Shown here: piece after piece, positions 9,005-17,598 of the stretch
How the letters are laid out: each line of letters opens with the position of its first letter
Position numbering within the stretch: position 1 is the stretch's first letter
Notes under the pieces: model-generated
What the model saw: only the letters and a program-made list of their open reading frames with translations
What the model was told of the DNA's origin: nothing
The model's database searches: none
NCBI GenBank assembly: GCA_025408425.1
Contig: JANXYX010000001.1
Location: forward strand, 124,001-188,000
Reading direction: 5' to 3'
DNA from: Granulicella sp.
GTDB taxonomy: Bacteria; Acidobacteriota; Terriglobia; Terriglobales; Acidobacteriaceae
Length of the DNA: 64,000 bases
Made by a program: the position numbers and the translations under genes

Positions 9005-9078
9005 GGCTTGTTTCTTTGATGCTTTGGGCTGCGAAACACGGTCTACGACTAAGTGCATTGCGATAACGATGGTGAGAT

Positions 9079-9111
9079 GGGTGCGGCTAAGGCTGCGCCC
9101 TTTGTGTTTTT
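9079..9111 (+). terminator. Intrinsic-terminator-like hairpin just before the capsid gene
   Basis: 9-bp stem GGGTGCGGC/GCTGCGCCC (two G-U pairs) with loop TAAG, followed by TTTGTGTTTTT. It sits immediately upstream of the capsid ribosome site. It may end upstream transcripts, or act as a processing or stability element that lets capsid mRNA accumulate. Confidence 0.65.
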
Positions 9112-9124
9112 GAAAGGGATAAAA

Positions 9125-10096
9125 ATGAACGCTAAGTTTACTGAGATTCATGCGGCTGCGGATTACCTGGGACCTGGTGCGATTGAAGTTCCGATGTACC
9201 AATCGGAGATTACGGATCTGGTTCGTCGTCGGGGAGTATTTGGACAGCGAATCAAACAGGTTCCGGCTACTGGTCATCCTTCACGATTCTTTGAGGAGAC
9301 TGCGATTCCTTCGCCGGCAGCATCGTCTGGCTTTGTGGATCCACGCAATATTGTTGCGCCACTGGTGACTCCAACACGGCTGGAACGGAGTGTTCCGTTG
9401 AAGGCGCTGGTTGCGCAGATCAACTACAACCTGTTCGATATTGAACTGGGTCAGCAGCAGAGCCAGTTTGCGTATCTGCAGGCAAAAGACCTTGCGGATA
9501 CGGTGGAGGGAGTTCTTCGCACGCATGATGTTGCGTTGTGGAATGGCACTGATACGAGCTTGAGTTCGCCGACCACGACACAGTATTTCGGTGCGGGTGG
9601 GCAGATTGCAGCGGGCGGCAATACGGTGACGATCGGCACAAGCCAGAGCATTGTCGATGGCTTCAAGTCGACGATTGCGCAGATGGTTTCGAACAGCTCG
9701 TATGGGGTTCGGCCCACGGCGATCTATGCGAATCCGGTGCTGCTGGATTTGATTGATCGCGAGATGAAGACCGAGTTCAACGTGGTGCTGAACACGAAGG
9801 AGATTACGGCTGGCGTTTCAGTGAAGATGCTTTCGACACAGGCTGGCGATATTCCGCTGATTCCGGAGTGGACGCTGAGCTATACGGGTACTCCGGGTTC
9901 GGGCTCTGCGGTGCTTCCGGCTTACATTGTGACCGAAGACCTGATTGAGTATCACTGGTTGAGCGATCCGAATCCGCGAATCTTCCAGCTTGGCGTTCCG
10001 GGCTCGCTAGCCTCGCAGTATGTGGTGGTGAAGTTTGGCGGTCTGGTGGTGAAGGGTGCGAACTACGCGCACTACCAGGTACTGGTGGATCGCTAG
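9125..10096 (+). CDS. Phage major capsid protein (HK97-fold type)
   Basis: 323 residues from the ATG (MNAKFTE) with AAAGGGAT ribosome site. The protein has the look of an HK97-fold capsid protein: an N-terminal segment, then VDPRNIVAPLVTPTRLERSV, a long spine-helix region (LADTVEGVLRTHDVALWNG), a glycine-rich loop, a helix followed by YGVRPTAIYANPVLLDLIDREM, and a C-terminal beta region VVKFGGLVVKGANYAHYQVL. It is flanked by hairpins on both sides, consistent with separate high expression. Between scaffold-like and connector genes, the assignment is fairly firm. Confidence 0.75.
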   Translation: MNAKFTEIHAAADYLGPGAIEVPMYQSEITDLVRRRGVFGQRIKQVPATGHPSRFFEETAIPSPAASSGFVDPRNIVAPLVTPTRLERSVPLKALVAQINYNLFDIELGQQQSQFAYLQAKDLADTVEGVLRTHDVALWNGTDTSLSSPTTTQYFGAGGQIAAGGNTVTIGTSQSIVDGFKSTIAQMVSNSSYGVRPTAIYANPVLLDLIDREMKTEFNVVLNTKEITAGVSVKMLSTQAGDIPLIPEWTLSYTGTPGSGSAVLPAYIVTEDLIEYHWLSDPNPRIFQLGVPGSLASQYVVVKFGGLVVKGANYAHYQVLVDR

Positions 10097-10131
10097 AGCA
10101 CCGATTTTGAGCTGAGTGAATGAAGGTTGAG

Positions 10132-10162
10132 CAGGGACCGGTTAAGTATGTGCCGGTCCCTG
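10132..10162 (+). terminator. Hairpin after the capsid gene
   Basis: 10-bp perfect stem CAGGGACCGG/CCGGTCCCTG with an 11-nt loop, followed by TTGCTTATTAG. It lies 36 bp after the capsid stop. The T-run is interrupted, so partial termination or 3'-end protection of capsid mRNA is more likely than full stop. Confidence 0.55.
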
Positions 10163-10188
10163 TTGCTTATTAGGGAGAGGCGGGTGCG

Positions 10189-10812
10189 ATGGGGTATTTG
10201 TTGCCAACGGAGTATGTGCAGTATGGTCTGACGACGGAGACCACGGATGACTGGGTGACGATGGCATCGGCGCTGATGGAGGCGCATTGCCGACGAGCAA
10301 GCCTGCTGGTTACGCAATATGTGGAACGTATGCGATTTACGGCTGGAGCGCAGACGGTTCGGCTGAGCTATCGGCCACTGACTGCAGCGGCAGGAGCTGC
10401 AACGGCTTTGGTGGCAGTGCGGGTGAGATATGGACGGCCACGGCGAGGCGAGATGGCTGACCCGGCGCGGGAGCAAATTGCCTGGGCCTTCAGCGTGCCG
10501 GGAAGTTGGAATGTGCTGGACGTTGCGAGTGTGGATGTGGATGCCGCTACGGGCGAGTTGACGTTTGCGCAGAACTTTCTGGGATTGAACTACAACGAGG
10601 CGGAGATTACGTATACGGCTGGCGTGGCGACGGTTCCGGTGGCGGTGAAGGTGGCGTGTGCGCAGATCGTGAAGAATGCTCAGGCGACGCCGGCGATGAA
10701 TGTGAAGTCGAGCCGGATGGACACGATGCAGATGGAGTACTTCAGCGGTGCGCTGATCGATGCACAGGTGCAGGCACTGCTGCGGCCGTATGTAGCGGAG
10801 AGGCTGGGGTGA
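10189..10812 (+). CDS. Putative head-tail connector (adaptor) protein
   Basis: 207 residues. N-terminal helices (TEYVQYGLTTETTDDWVTMASALMEAHCRR) are followed by a beta insert and C-terminal helices (VPVAVKVACAQIVKNAQATPAMN...VQALLRPYV). This helix-beta-helix layout is seen in gp6/gp15-like connector proteins that dock under the portal. It follows the capsid gene directly, the usual location. GGGAGAGGCGGG provides the ribosome site. Confidence 0.55.
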   Translation: MGYLLPTEYVQYGLTTETTDDWVTMASALMEAHCRRASLLVTQYVERMRFTAGAQTVRLSYRPLTAAAGAATALVAVRVRYGRPRRGEMADPAREQIAWAFSVPGSWNVLDVASVDVDAATGELTFAQNFLGLNYNEAEITYTAGVATVPVAVKVACAQIVKNAQATPAMNVKSSRMDTMQMEYFSGALIDAQVQALLRPYVAERLG

Positions 10813-10816
10813 TGGG

Positions 10817-11248
10817 ATGGCGGACTTGATGAGGGCTTCGGGCGCGGCGATACGGGCAGCGGATGTGTTGCTGCGCAGTGCTGGTGGGCGGGTGGTGCAG
10901 GTACGGTTGCCAGCTCCTGGAGTGGCTGGCGATGCGAGCGAGCAGTTGGGGTTGGCGGTGCCGGAGTTTCAGGATGTGGAGCTGGCACCGGTGGTGTTGC
11001 GCAAGAGCCGGGAGCAGGGTGCGGGGGGCAAGAGTGCCAGGTGGGAGTTGCTGGTTTCTGCTACGGCGGTGAATGGAGTAGTGGGGTCGCTGGGGTACTC
11101 GGCGGCGAGTGTGCTGTTTGGAGTGGCGTATGGGGTGGTGATGGATGGAGTGCTGATGGAGGTGGTGTCGGCTACGGAGTCTGAGTTGGGCGGAGTGCCG
11201 TATGTGTACCGTCTTATGCTGCGGGAGCCTCAATCGCTGCTGGTTTAG
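10817..11248 (+). CDS. Putative head-closure or neck protein
   Basis: 143 residues, mostly beta, starting 5 nt after the adaptor stop. It contains VVQVRLPAPG, LAVPEFQDVELAPVVLRK and a C-terminal VPYVYRLMLREP. Size, beta content and place as the second gene after the capsid suit a head-completion protein. No sequence motif proves this. Confidence 0.45.
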   Translation: MADLMRASGAAIRAADVLLRSAGGRVVQVRLPAPGVAGDASEQLGLAVPEFQDVELAPVVLRKSREQGAGGKSARWELLVSATAVNGVVGSLGYSAASVLFGVAYGVVMDGVLMEVVSATESELGGVPYVYRLMLREPQSLLV

Positions 11249-11285
11249 GGGCATCACGAATGTGTTACGGATGAGGTTACTTTTT

Positions 11286-11792
11286 ATGCAGAATGCTCGA
11301 GATACGTTTTACGTCATGTTGCGGGACCGGCTGGCGGCTTTGAATCCGGTGCGGACGATGGTGGTGCGGGGAGTGACGCGACCGGGAGTTCTGGTCGAGG
11401 AGAATGAGCTGGCGTCTGCTTATCATCCGGTGGATACGTTCTGCCTGAGGTGGACGGGGCTGAAGGTGGCGGCGCGGTCAGCACTGCCGCTGGTGTCGAT
11501 GGTTTGTGAGATCGAGTACGCCACGGATGGAAGTGCGGGGAGTGGCGGGATGGATCGGGGACGACTGCTGGCAGGAATGGATGCGGAGTTGGTCGCAGCG
11601 GTGAGTGCTGCTCCGCAGAGCGCGGGGAAGCTGAACTTCGCAGGGATGTCGGCAGGTACGGCGGCGGTAGCGATGGCGACGAATGTGTTTTGGAGCGATG
11701 CGACGTTTGGTGCAGCGGTGGCGGACGGTGAACGGCTGATGCGGGTGGCGACGGTTGAGGTGTTTGCGTACCAGGAAGCGGGTGAGCTATGA
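11286..11792 (+). CDS. Putative tail-terminator / neck protein
   Basis: 168 residues from the ATG of MQNARDTFYVMLRDRL, with a GAGG ribosome site 9 nt upstream; earlier in-frame starts lie inside the preceding gene. An alpha-beta protein with an N-terminal helix and a strand pair (RTMVVRGVTRPGVLVEENEL), then WTGLKVAARSALPLVSMVCEIEYATDG. Phage tail-completion proteins have this size and order. Its last codons overlap the next start by ATGA. Confidence 0.45.
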   Translation: MQNARDTFYVMLRDRLAALNPVRTMVVRGVTRPGVLVEENELASAYHPVDTFCLRWTGLKVAARSALPLVSMVCEIEYATDGSAGSGGMDRGRLLAGMDAELVAAVSAAPQSAGKLNFAGMSAGTAAVAMATNVFWSDATFGAAVADGERLMRVATVEVFAYQEAGEL

Positions 11793-12748
11793 GTACGATG
11801 ACTGCTGTGGGTGCGGTGGCTCCGGTGATGCGACGGGTGCGGGCTTACTTTGCGCCAGTGAACCGTGTGGCGGGAGTGCCGACGGTGTTTGATGCGGCGC
11901 AGACGGGGTCGTTTGGGCTGGATGCGCCACCGGCTCCGTGGGTGGATCTGGGCTGGTGTACGGGGTTTGCGCGGAAGTGCGGGACGAAGGTGGCGGCGGT
12001 GCGGGCGGGTGCTCCGGCAGTGGCGCAGAGCCAGGTGCGGACTGAGGTGGAGGCGACGGTAGCGCTGGAGTTTGAGGGCTGGGGCAAACTGCAGATGGCG
12101 CTGGCGGCGGGGTCGCAGCAGATGAACCTGCTGCGGACAGTGGCAGGTGCGACGGCGAATGGGAGTGGTGGCGTTGCTGCGGCGGCGGTGGCGTTGACGA
12201 GTGGCTCGACTGCCATGGCTTTGAATGTGGGCGCTATGGCGGCGGCGGGTTTCAGCGTAGGTGATCTGGTTGCGGTGGACGTCGACTACACGGGGCAGGT
12301 GGGTTATGTGGGGAGCGGTGCGAGCGGAGCCTATGTGCGGCAGGCAGCCGATGTTGGGAGTGATGTGAACTATGTGCGGCGGGTGACGTTGAATGTGGGA
12401 CAGGTGACCTCAATAGTGGCGGGTGTGCTGCAGTTGGGAGGCGCGCTGCTGGCTGGGGCTCCGACGGTGGGCATGAAGGTGAGCCGGCTGGTGGGGTTTG
12501 TGGATCGCGAAGGGGGCAGCTTCTTTCAGGAGTGGTCGGGGCTGTTCTGCATGGATGGCGAACAGGGGGACCGGGTGATCTATCACTATCCGCGACTGCA
12601 GGCGATGCAGGGGGCTGAGGAGAAGTCTGAGGTTCTGGCGGGGCCGCTGGAACGGATGAAGCTGGCGGCGGCGTTTCGCGCGCTGCCAGTGGTCGATGCG
12701 AATGACGGCGCTACGGTGGTTTGCTTCAGGAGCTACCTGCCGGGTTAG
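11789..12748 (+). CDS. Putative tail-tube-like protein
   Basis: 319 residues, almost entirely beta with alanine/glycine-rich loops, coupled by ATGA overlap to the preceding gene. Features include VDLGWCTGFARKCGTKV, EVEATVALEFEGWGKLQMALA and a closing EVLAGPLERMKLAAAFRALPVVD. Position after the neck genes and beta-sandwich look suggest a tube protein, although it is longer than many. Absence of a tape-measure gene downstream leaves its role open. Confidence 0.4.
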   Translation: MSTMTAVGAVAPVMRRVRAYFAPVNRVAGVPTVFDAAQTGSFGLDAPPAPWVDLGWCTGFARKCGTKVAAVRAGAPAVAQSQVRTEVEATVALEFEGWGKLQMALAAGSQQMNLLRTVAGATANGSGGVAAAAVALTSGSTAMALNVGAMAAAGFSVGDLVAVDVDYTGQVGYVGSGASGAYVRQAADVGSDVNYVRRVTLNVGQVTSIVAGVLQLGGALLAGAPTVGMKVSRLVGFVDREGGSFFQEWSGLFCMDGEQGDRVIYHYPRLQAMQGAEEKSEVLAGPLERMKLAAAFRALPVVDANDGATVVCFRSYLPG

Positions 12749-12865
12749 TGCGCGTGGGAACTGCAACAGATAGAGGGCGGAGCGGTGCAGGTCGACACCG
12801 TTGGCGCAGGTGCGGCTGCGTGTCGATGGGGTGCGCGCATCCGGGGAACGACAAAGGGGATTGGG

Positions 12866-15800
12866 ATGAGGAGAATATTGATGCATTGGAAGCCTAGAGG
12901 ATGGACGCTGGTATGTGCGCTGATGGCGCTGCCGAGCGTGGTGGCGATGACGGTAGCGACGGTTGCACAAGTAGTGACGGCGAATCCGATTGCTACGACA
13001 CAGGTGGCAGACACGATCTATCGTGCGGATGGAAGCGCTGCGACAGGGACGGTGATTGTAAGTTGGGGTGCATTTACGACACCATCGGGACAGACCATTC
13101 CGGGCGGAAGTACATCGGCAACGATAGCTGCTGGTGGTGGGTTGAGTGTTCGCCTGGCACCGAATGCAGGGGCTACACCGATGGGAAGCTACTACACGGC
13201 GGTGTATCACCTGGATGACGGGACAGTAAGCCGGGAGTACTGGGTGGTTCCGTCGAGCCAGTCGGCGGTGCCGTTGGGGGCAGTGCGGAGTACGGTGCTG
13301 CCGACGTCGGTAGCGATGCAGACGGTGAGCAAGGCGTATGTCGATACGGCGATTACCGCCGCAGTGACGGGGCATCCGCTGTCGAGTTCTTCTCCTTACG
13401 TGTTGGTGGCCGGCGATGCGATGACTGGTGCGCTGGTGCTGCCGGGAGATCCTGCGACTGCGCTGCAGGCGGCAGACAAGCACTATGTGGATGTGAGCGT
13501 GAGCTCGTTGACGAGTGGACTGGCGCAGAAGGTGAGTACGCTGCCAGCTGGCTCTCAGGTAGTGACGCAGCCGGCTGGAACACAGCTGCAGGTGAATCTG
13601 CTGAACGGCGTGGAGTATGCCAGTCAATATGTAACTGGCCGCGGCGACAATGGAATTGCGAATGCTGTATCGAGTGGAGATTGCGCTAACGGCTGCGAGG
13701 TGGCGGTTGATCCCGGCTATAACTCCGGGGAGATCTACAAAGCGCAGACGTGGAACAGCAGCAACAGCGGTGGCACCCATGTAGAGGACACTCGCAACGG
13801 GGAACGGCAGGACAACTACTTCAATCCGTCGAACGAAATTGCATTGGGGATTGATGCGGGGCAGGTAGTGGATGTTGTTTCGACGCGAAGTGCTGCGAGT
13901 GTGTTTCAGCGTACCGGGGCCCAGGATCCGTCATCGATTGGGGTGCTGATTTCGCATGAGGGACTAACTGGGGGCTCGAACTTATTTCCTGAAGCGATCG
14001 AGAGTCCGGTGCCTTATTTCAAGAGCACGTATAGCGCGTTGAGCGTGAATGGCACCTACAACACGATGGGCCAGCATGTACTGGCGCCGCAAAGTATCAG
14101 TTGCTACGGCGTGGGGGACTGCCTGATTGGAGCGCAGTTCATTACGGTAGCAGGCGGGCTTCGCGATAGTGCCGATGAGGGCGCGCATCCGTTTGATCTG
14201 CAGATCCACGAGGATTCGAAGGTGTTTCAGGGAACGTGCAGCGCGGGTTGCACGGCGGGCTCGACGGGAGTGACGATTACGCCGACGTCGGCACCTGGGA
14301 CGCAGGGTGAAGGACGCTTTCTGATTGACAAGAATCCAGCACATGTCATGACGGCTGGATTGTTGACAGGCAATATGACTGGGGCTCCGGGAGCGGGAGC
14401 GACGTTTAGTGGAACCATCTTTGGCGTGAGTGTGTTTCTTGCAACGGGACAGGTGATTCAGTCACAGGCAAATAATATTGCGCCTGGGTTGGTTACATTT
14501 GCGATTGCAACGAGTGGAGTGACTTCGGCATTTGCGACCAATACTGCTGCTTTGTCTGGTTCCAGTGGCGTCGCTTGTGTTGTGGATGTACCGAATGGCA
14601 ATGCTCCGAATAACTATGAGATGGCGAACTACTCTGTGGTGGACGCGACGCATTTGCAGATGACTCTGAACAAGCCGCATGCACTGGGGGCGACGATTGC
14701 GGTAGGTGGGCTGTGCGGGTACGGGCTGGAGCAGACGGTAGACACGACGCAGGGAATTCGGCAGGTTTTCCCGGTGATTGGATCGTTCTCTGCGACTGGA
14801 CTGTACTATGCGGCGGGACTGACTCCGATTGTAGGCAGGAGCGGACTGACGAGCGGGTATCTGAATCTAAGCCTGGCGGTGGCGTCGATTGCACGCAGCG
14901 GCAACGTGGTGACGATTACAACAGCAGGGAATCTTCCGGCCGATTTGAACGGTTTGACGATGACGATTGCGGGCGTGGCGGACGCCAGCTACAACGGAAG
15001 CTATCCGGTGACGACGACTGGGCCGAACACTGTGACGTATGCAGAGACGGGCGCAAATAGTACCAGCTCGGGCGGTAGCCTATCGGTGGTGACAGGGGGG
15101 TACGCGCTGTATCCGATGGCAGAGGTGCTGGGCGTCTTCAACACGACGACCAAGGCAGTGGATGGGCAGATGACACTGGCTCCGAACAATGTGCCCTGGG
15201 CTGCGAATGATGTGGTGGAGCAGCCGCACTTCTTTCAGGAGAGTGTCTCTGCGGATACGGAGTATGTGGGGCAGGTGACGCCGCGGCCCGCTGTAATATT
15301 TAGCGCAGGGATCCAGTACGAGGGCAACGTAGGGCCAGGGATGCATGGGTGGGCGATTGCCAATGCAGCGCCGGCGACGAACTACTTTGGCCACGGCGGG
15401 ACACATGGTGTGCCGGACACGGCGTACGAGTCGACAGGGATATGGCTGCGGACGATGAGTGCGCAGGTGGGTGAGCAGGCGGCGTTTGCGCTGCACTGCA
15501 ATTCGCATGGATGCGGTAACTGGAACTCTGGCTACGACCTGTTTGAACTGGATAGCAATGTTGCCGTGGATACGATGTTCTTTCAGCCGATGACGAGTGC
15601 GCTGTCGTTGACGCTGCGAGGTACAACCTATGGATTTACACCGCAGGCATTTACGGCTGGAACAGTTAATGCAGGGACGATCAATGCGACGACGGTGAAT
15701 GCAACGACGATCAATGGTGCGATGAGTGCGTCGCAGTTGCCGGTGTTTGTTGCCTCGGGCAGCGGGCATGCGGTGGGCGCCGTGCCTGATCCGGGCGCTA

Positions 15801-17500
15801 CGGCTGGGACTACGCGATATCTGCGGGAGGATGGAACGTGGGTCGCGCCTGTGGCGAGCAGCAGTGCAAGCAGGCTGCCAACGGGGGCTACTGCTGACTA
15901 CAACTTTCTACAGGGAAGCGGGACGGTGCTATCCGACAATAGCGGCAACAGCAATAACGGAACGCTGGGAAGTGGATCGCAGGCTCCGACATGGACGACG
16001 ACGGGGTTGAGCTTTGCGTCGGGTGGGCAGGGGGTTTCTTTGCCTGCTGCGCTGAACGCGAGCAAGACGTTTCTGTTTGGCGTCTATATCAATCCGATCA
16101 CAAACGGTAGCGGACCAACCACGAATACCCAGAACACCTACCCTGCATTGCTGACGAGTTCCACGGGAGGCAGCGGCTTCAATCTCTTGTATCTGAAGTC
16201 TGCGAGCACGTCGAATTTTGATGCCCCGTACGTATTTTCTCCGACAGTATATTCTTCCGGACAAAAGACGTTTGCCCAGAACCTGATATCGGGATTCAAC
16301 GTCATTGGGGTTGTATGCGGGACAGGCGGCGGCAACGTCGATCATCTTTACGTCAACGGAGTAGAGGTGGCAGCGTATGGGGCACAGGGGAACACCTGCG
16401 GCTCGCAGACTACGGGCAACTTTTATCTTGGGAGTTCAAATGTCTCACCCTGGAATACCTCTGGCCTGATTGGAACGATGTACCGCGCCGTGTTTTATTC
16501 GACCCAGTTGACGTCGGGGCAGATGCTGGTGGCCACCGGTGTGATCCGCAATGATGTGGCCTCGCGTGGAGTTGCGGTTACGCCTGCTCCGGTAGGGCTA
16601 GCTGCGGCTCAACTGCATGCGATTGGGGATTCGATCACGGCTGGGTATGGCGCAACAACACCGTGGCCGACGCTTCTCTCGCTGACGAACCAGCCCCCCT
16701 ATGTGATTACGAATTGGGGCATTACGGGAGTTCCGGCGGAGGCGATTGTTGGGTCGGAACCGAATCGTGTTGCGCCGCTATGCCAGACATCGCAAGGACC
16801 TGCTGTGGCTGCGGTGTTTGCCGGGACGAATGACTTTGGCCAGGGCGCTACTGCGACGACGGTGTTGAGTTATCTTGCGGGAGAGACGCAGACGCTGAAA
16901 CAGGCTGGTTGTCGCGTGTTTCTGATGACGATGATCTCGCGGACCGGAACAGATCTGCTGAGCAATACCTTCGATTCGGACAAAAACAATCTGGACGCTT
17001 TGATGTTGCAGGGCTGGAAGGCGGTGGGGGCGGATGGAGTGATTGACGGTGCAGCGAACCCGCTGCTTGGCGCGGATGGGGCGAATACGAATGCGACTTA
17101 CTTCCAAGGCGACCATACGCATCCAACGAATGCCGGACAGGCGTTGATTGCGGCGGCGGCGTCTAACGCTCTCAATTACACGTTTGGATTTAGCTCCAGC
17201 AATCCGCGCATCGTGACGGCGGCGAGTTACACGCTGCTCTCTGGCGATGGTTATGTGACGGCGAACCCCACGGCGAATCAGGTGCTGACTTTGCCGGACT
17301 GCACTGGGCCCAGTGGAGCGACGTATACGGTGGCGAATATCCAGTCAGCCTTTACGGTGGGTGTGGTGACGGGTAGTAGCGCGCAGCTGATCAATGGGCT
17401 GGCTTCAGGAACGGCTGTGAGCGTGCCTTCGAATAGCTCGGTGGTTTTTCGCGATGTGCCGAATGCGAAGAGCGTGTCGGGTTGCCATTGGGAGAAGTAG
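12866..17500 (+). CDS. Giant fibre-like protein with signal peptide, LamG-like and SGNH hydrolase domains
   Basis: 1544 residues from ATG MRRILMHWKPRG; the next 25 residues (WTLVCALMALPSVVAM...) form a convincing signal peptide, odd for a virion fibre. Then come a beta domain (about 40-180), long beta-rich repeats, an Ig-like segment (NVVTITTAGNLPADLNG), fibre-like NAGTINATTVNATTING and RYLREDGTW, a LamG-like domain (SDNSGNSNNGTLGSG), and an SGNH/GDSL hydrolase: GDSIT with S1256, GTND with N1322, and DHTH with D1416/H1419. Catalytic residues are intact, so esterase or deacetylase activity on a surface glycan is likely. It ends in a short beta cap. Confidence 0.8.
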   Translation: MRRILMHWKPRGWTLVCALMALPSVVAMTVATVAQVVTANPIATTQVADTIYRADGSAATGTVIVSWGAFTTPSGQTIPGGSTSATIAAGGGLSVRLAPNAGATPMGSYYTAVYHLDDGTVSREYWVVPSSQSAVPLGAVRSTVLPTSVAMQTVSKAYVDTAITAAVTGHPLSSSSPYVLVAGDAMTGALVLPGDPATALQAADKHYVDVSVSSLTSGLAQKVSTLPAGSQVVTQPAGTQLQVNLLNGVEYASQYVTGRGDNGIANAVSSGDCANGCEVAVDPGYNSGEIYKAQTWNSSNSGGTHVEDTRNGERQDNYFNPSNEIALGIDAGQVVDVVSTRSAASVFQRTGAQDPSSIGVLISHEGLTGGSNLFPEAIESPVPYFKSTYSALSVNGTYNTMGQHVLAPQSISCYGVGDCLIGAQFITVAGGLRDSADEGAHPFDLQIHEDSKVFQGTCSAGCTAGSTGVTITPTSAPGTQGEGRFLIDKNPAHVMTAGLLTGNMTGAPGAGATFSGTIFGVSVFLATGQVIQSQANNIAPGLVTFAIATSGVTSAFATNTAALSGSSGVACVVDVPNGNAPNNYEMANYSVVDATHLQMTLNKPHALGATIAVGGLCGYGLEQTVDTTQGIRQVFPVIGSFSATGLYYAAGLTPIVGRSGLTSGYLNLSLAVASIARSGNVVTITTAGNLPADLNGLTMTIAGVADASYNGSYPVTTTGPNTVTYAETGANSTSSGGSLSVVTGGYALYPMAEVLGVFNTTTKAVDGQMTLAPNNVPWAANDVVEQPHFFQESVSADTEYVGQVTPRPAVIFSAGIQYEGNVGPGMHGWAIANAAPATNYFGHGGTHGVPDTAYESTGIWLRTMSAQVGEQAAFALHCNSHGCGNWNSGYDLFELDSNVAVDTMFFQPMTSALSLTLRGTTYGFTPQAFTAGTVNAGTINATTVNATTINGAMSASQLPVFVASGSGHAVGAVPDPGATAGTTRYLREDGTWVAPVASSSASRLPTGATADYNFLQGSGTVLSDNSGNSNNGTLGSGSQAPTWTTTGLSFASGGQGVSLPAALNASKTFLFGVYINPITNGSGPTTNTQNTYPALLTSSTGGSGFNLLYLKSASTSNFDAPYVFSPTVYSSGQKTFAQNLISGFNVIGVVCGTGGGNVDHLYVNGVEVAAYGAQGNTCGSQTTGNFYLGSSNVSPWNTSGLIGTMYRAVFYSTQLTSGQMLVATGVIRNDVASRGVAVTPAPVGLAAAQLHAIGDSITAGYGATTPWPTLLSLTNQPPYVITNWGITGVPAEAIVGSEPNRVAPLCQTSQGPAVAAVFAGTNDFGQGATATTVLSYLAGETQTLKQAGCRVFLMTMISRTGTDLLSNTFDSDKNNLDALMLQGWKAVGADGVIDGAANPLLGADGANTNATYFQGDHTHPTNAGQALIAAAASNALNYTFGFSSSNPRIVTAASYTLLSGDGYVTANPTANQVLTLPDCTGPSGATYTVANIQSAFTVGVVTGSSAQLINGLASGTAVSVPSNSSVVFRDVPNAKSVSGCHWEK

Positions 17501-17516
17501 GGCTGGAGTGATTCGG

Positions 17517-17552
17517 CGCAGCTTCATCCTTGTTGGTGAGGATGGGGCTGCG
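17517..17552 (+). terminator. Hairpin between fibre and terminase genes
   Basis: 14-nt arms CGCAGCTTCATCCT and AGGATGGGGCTGCG (two G-U pairs) enclose TGTTGGTG; CTTTGCG follows. The 3' arm contains an in-frame ATG for the terminase, which would be buried in the stem. That argues for the later start at 17599. Confidence 0.55.
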
Positions 17553-17598
17553 CTTTGCGATTGGAGCGACTGAACGGGAGACGGTGCAGGTGATTGCT

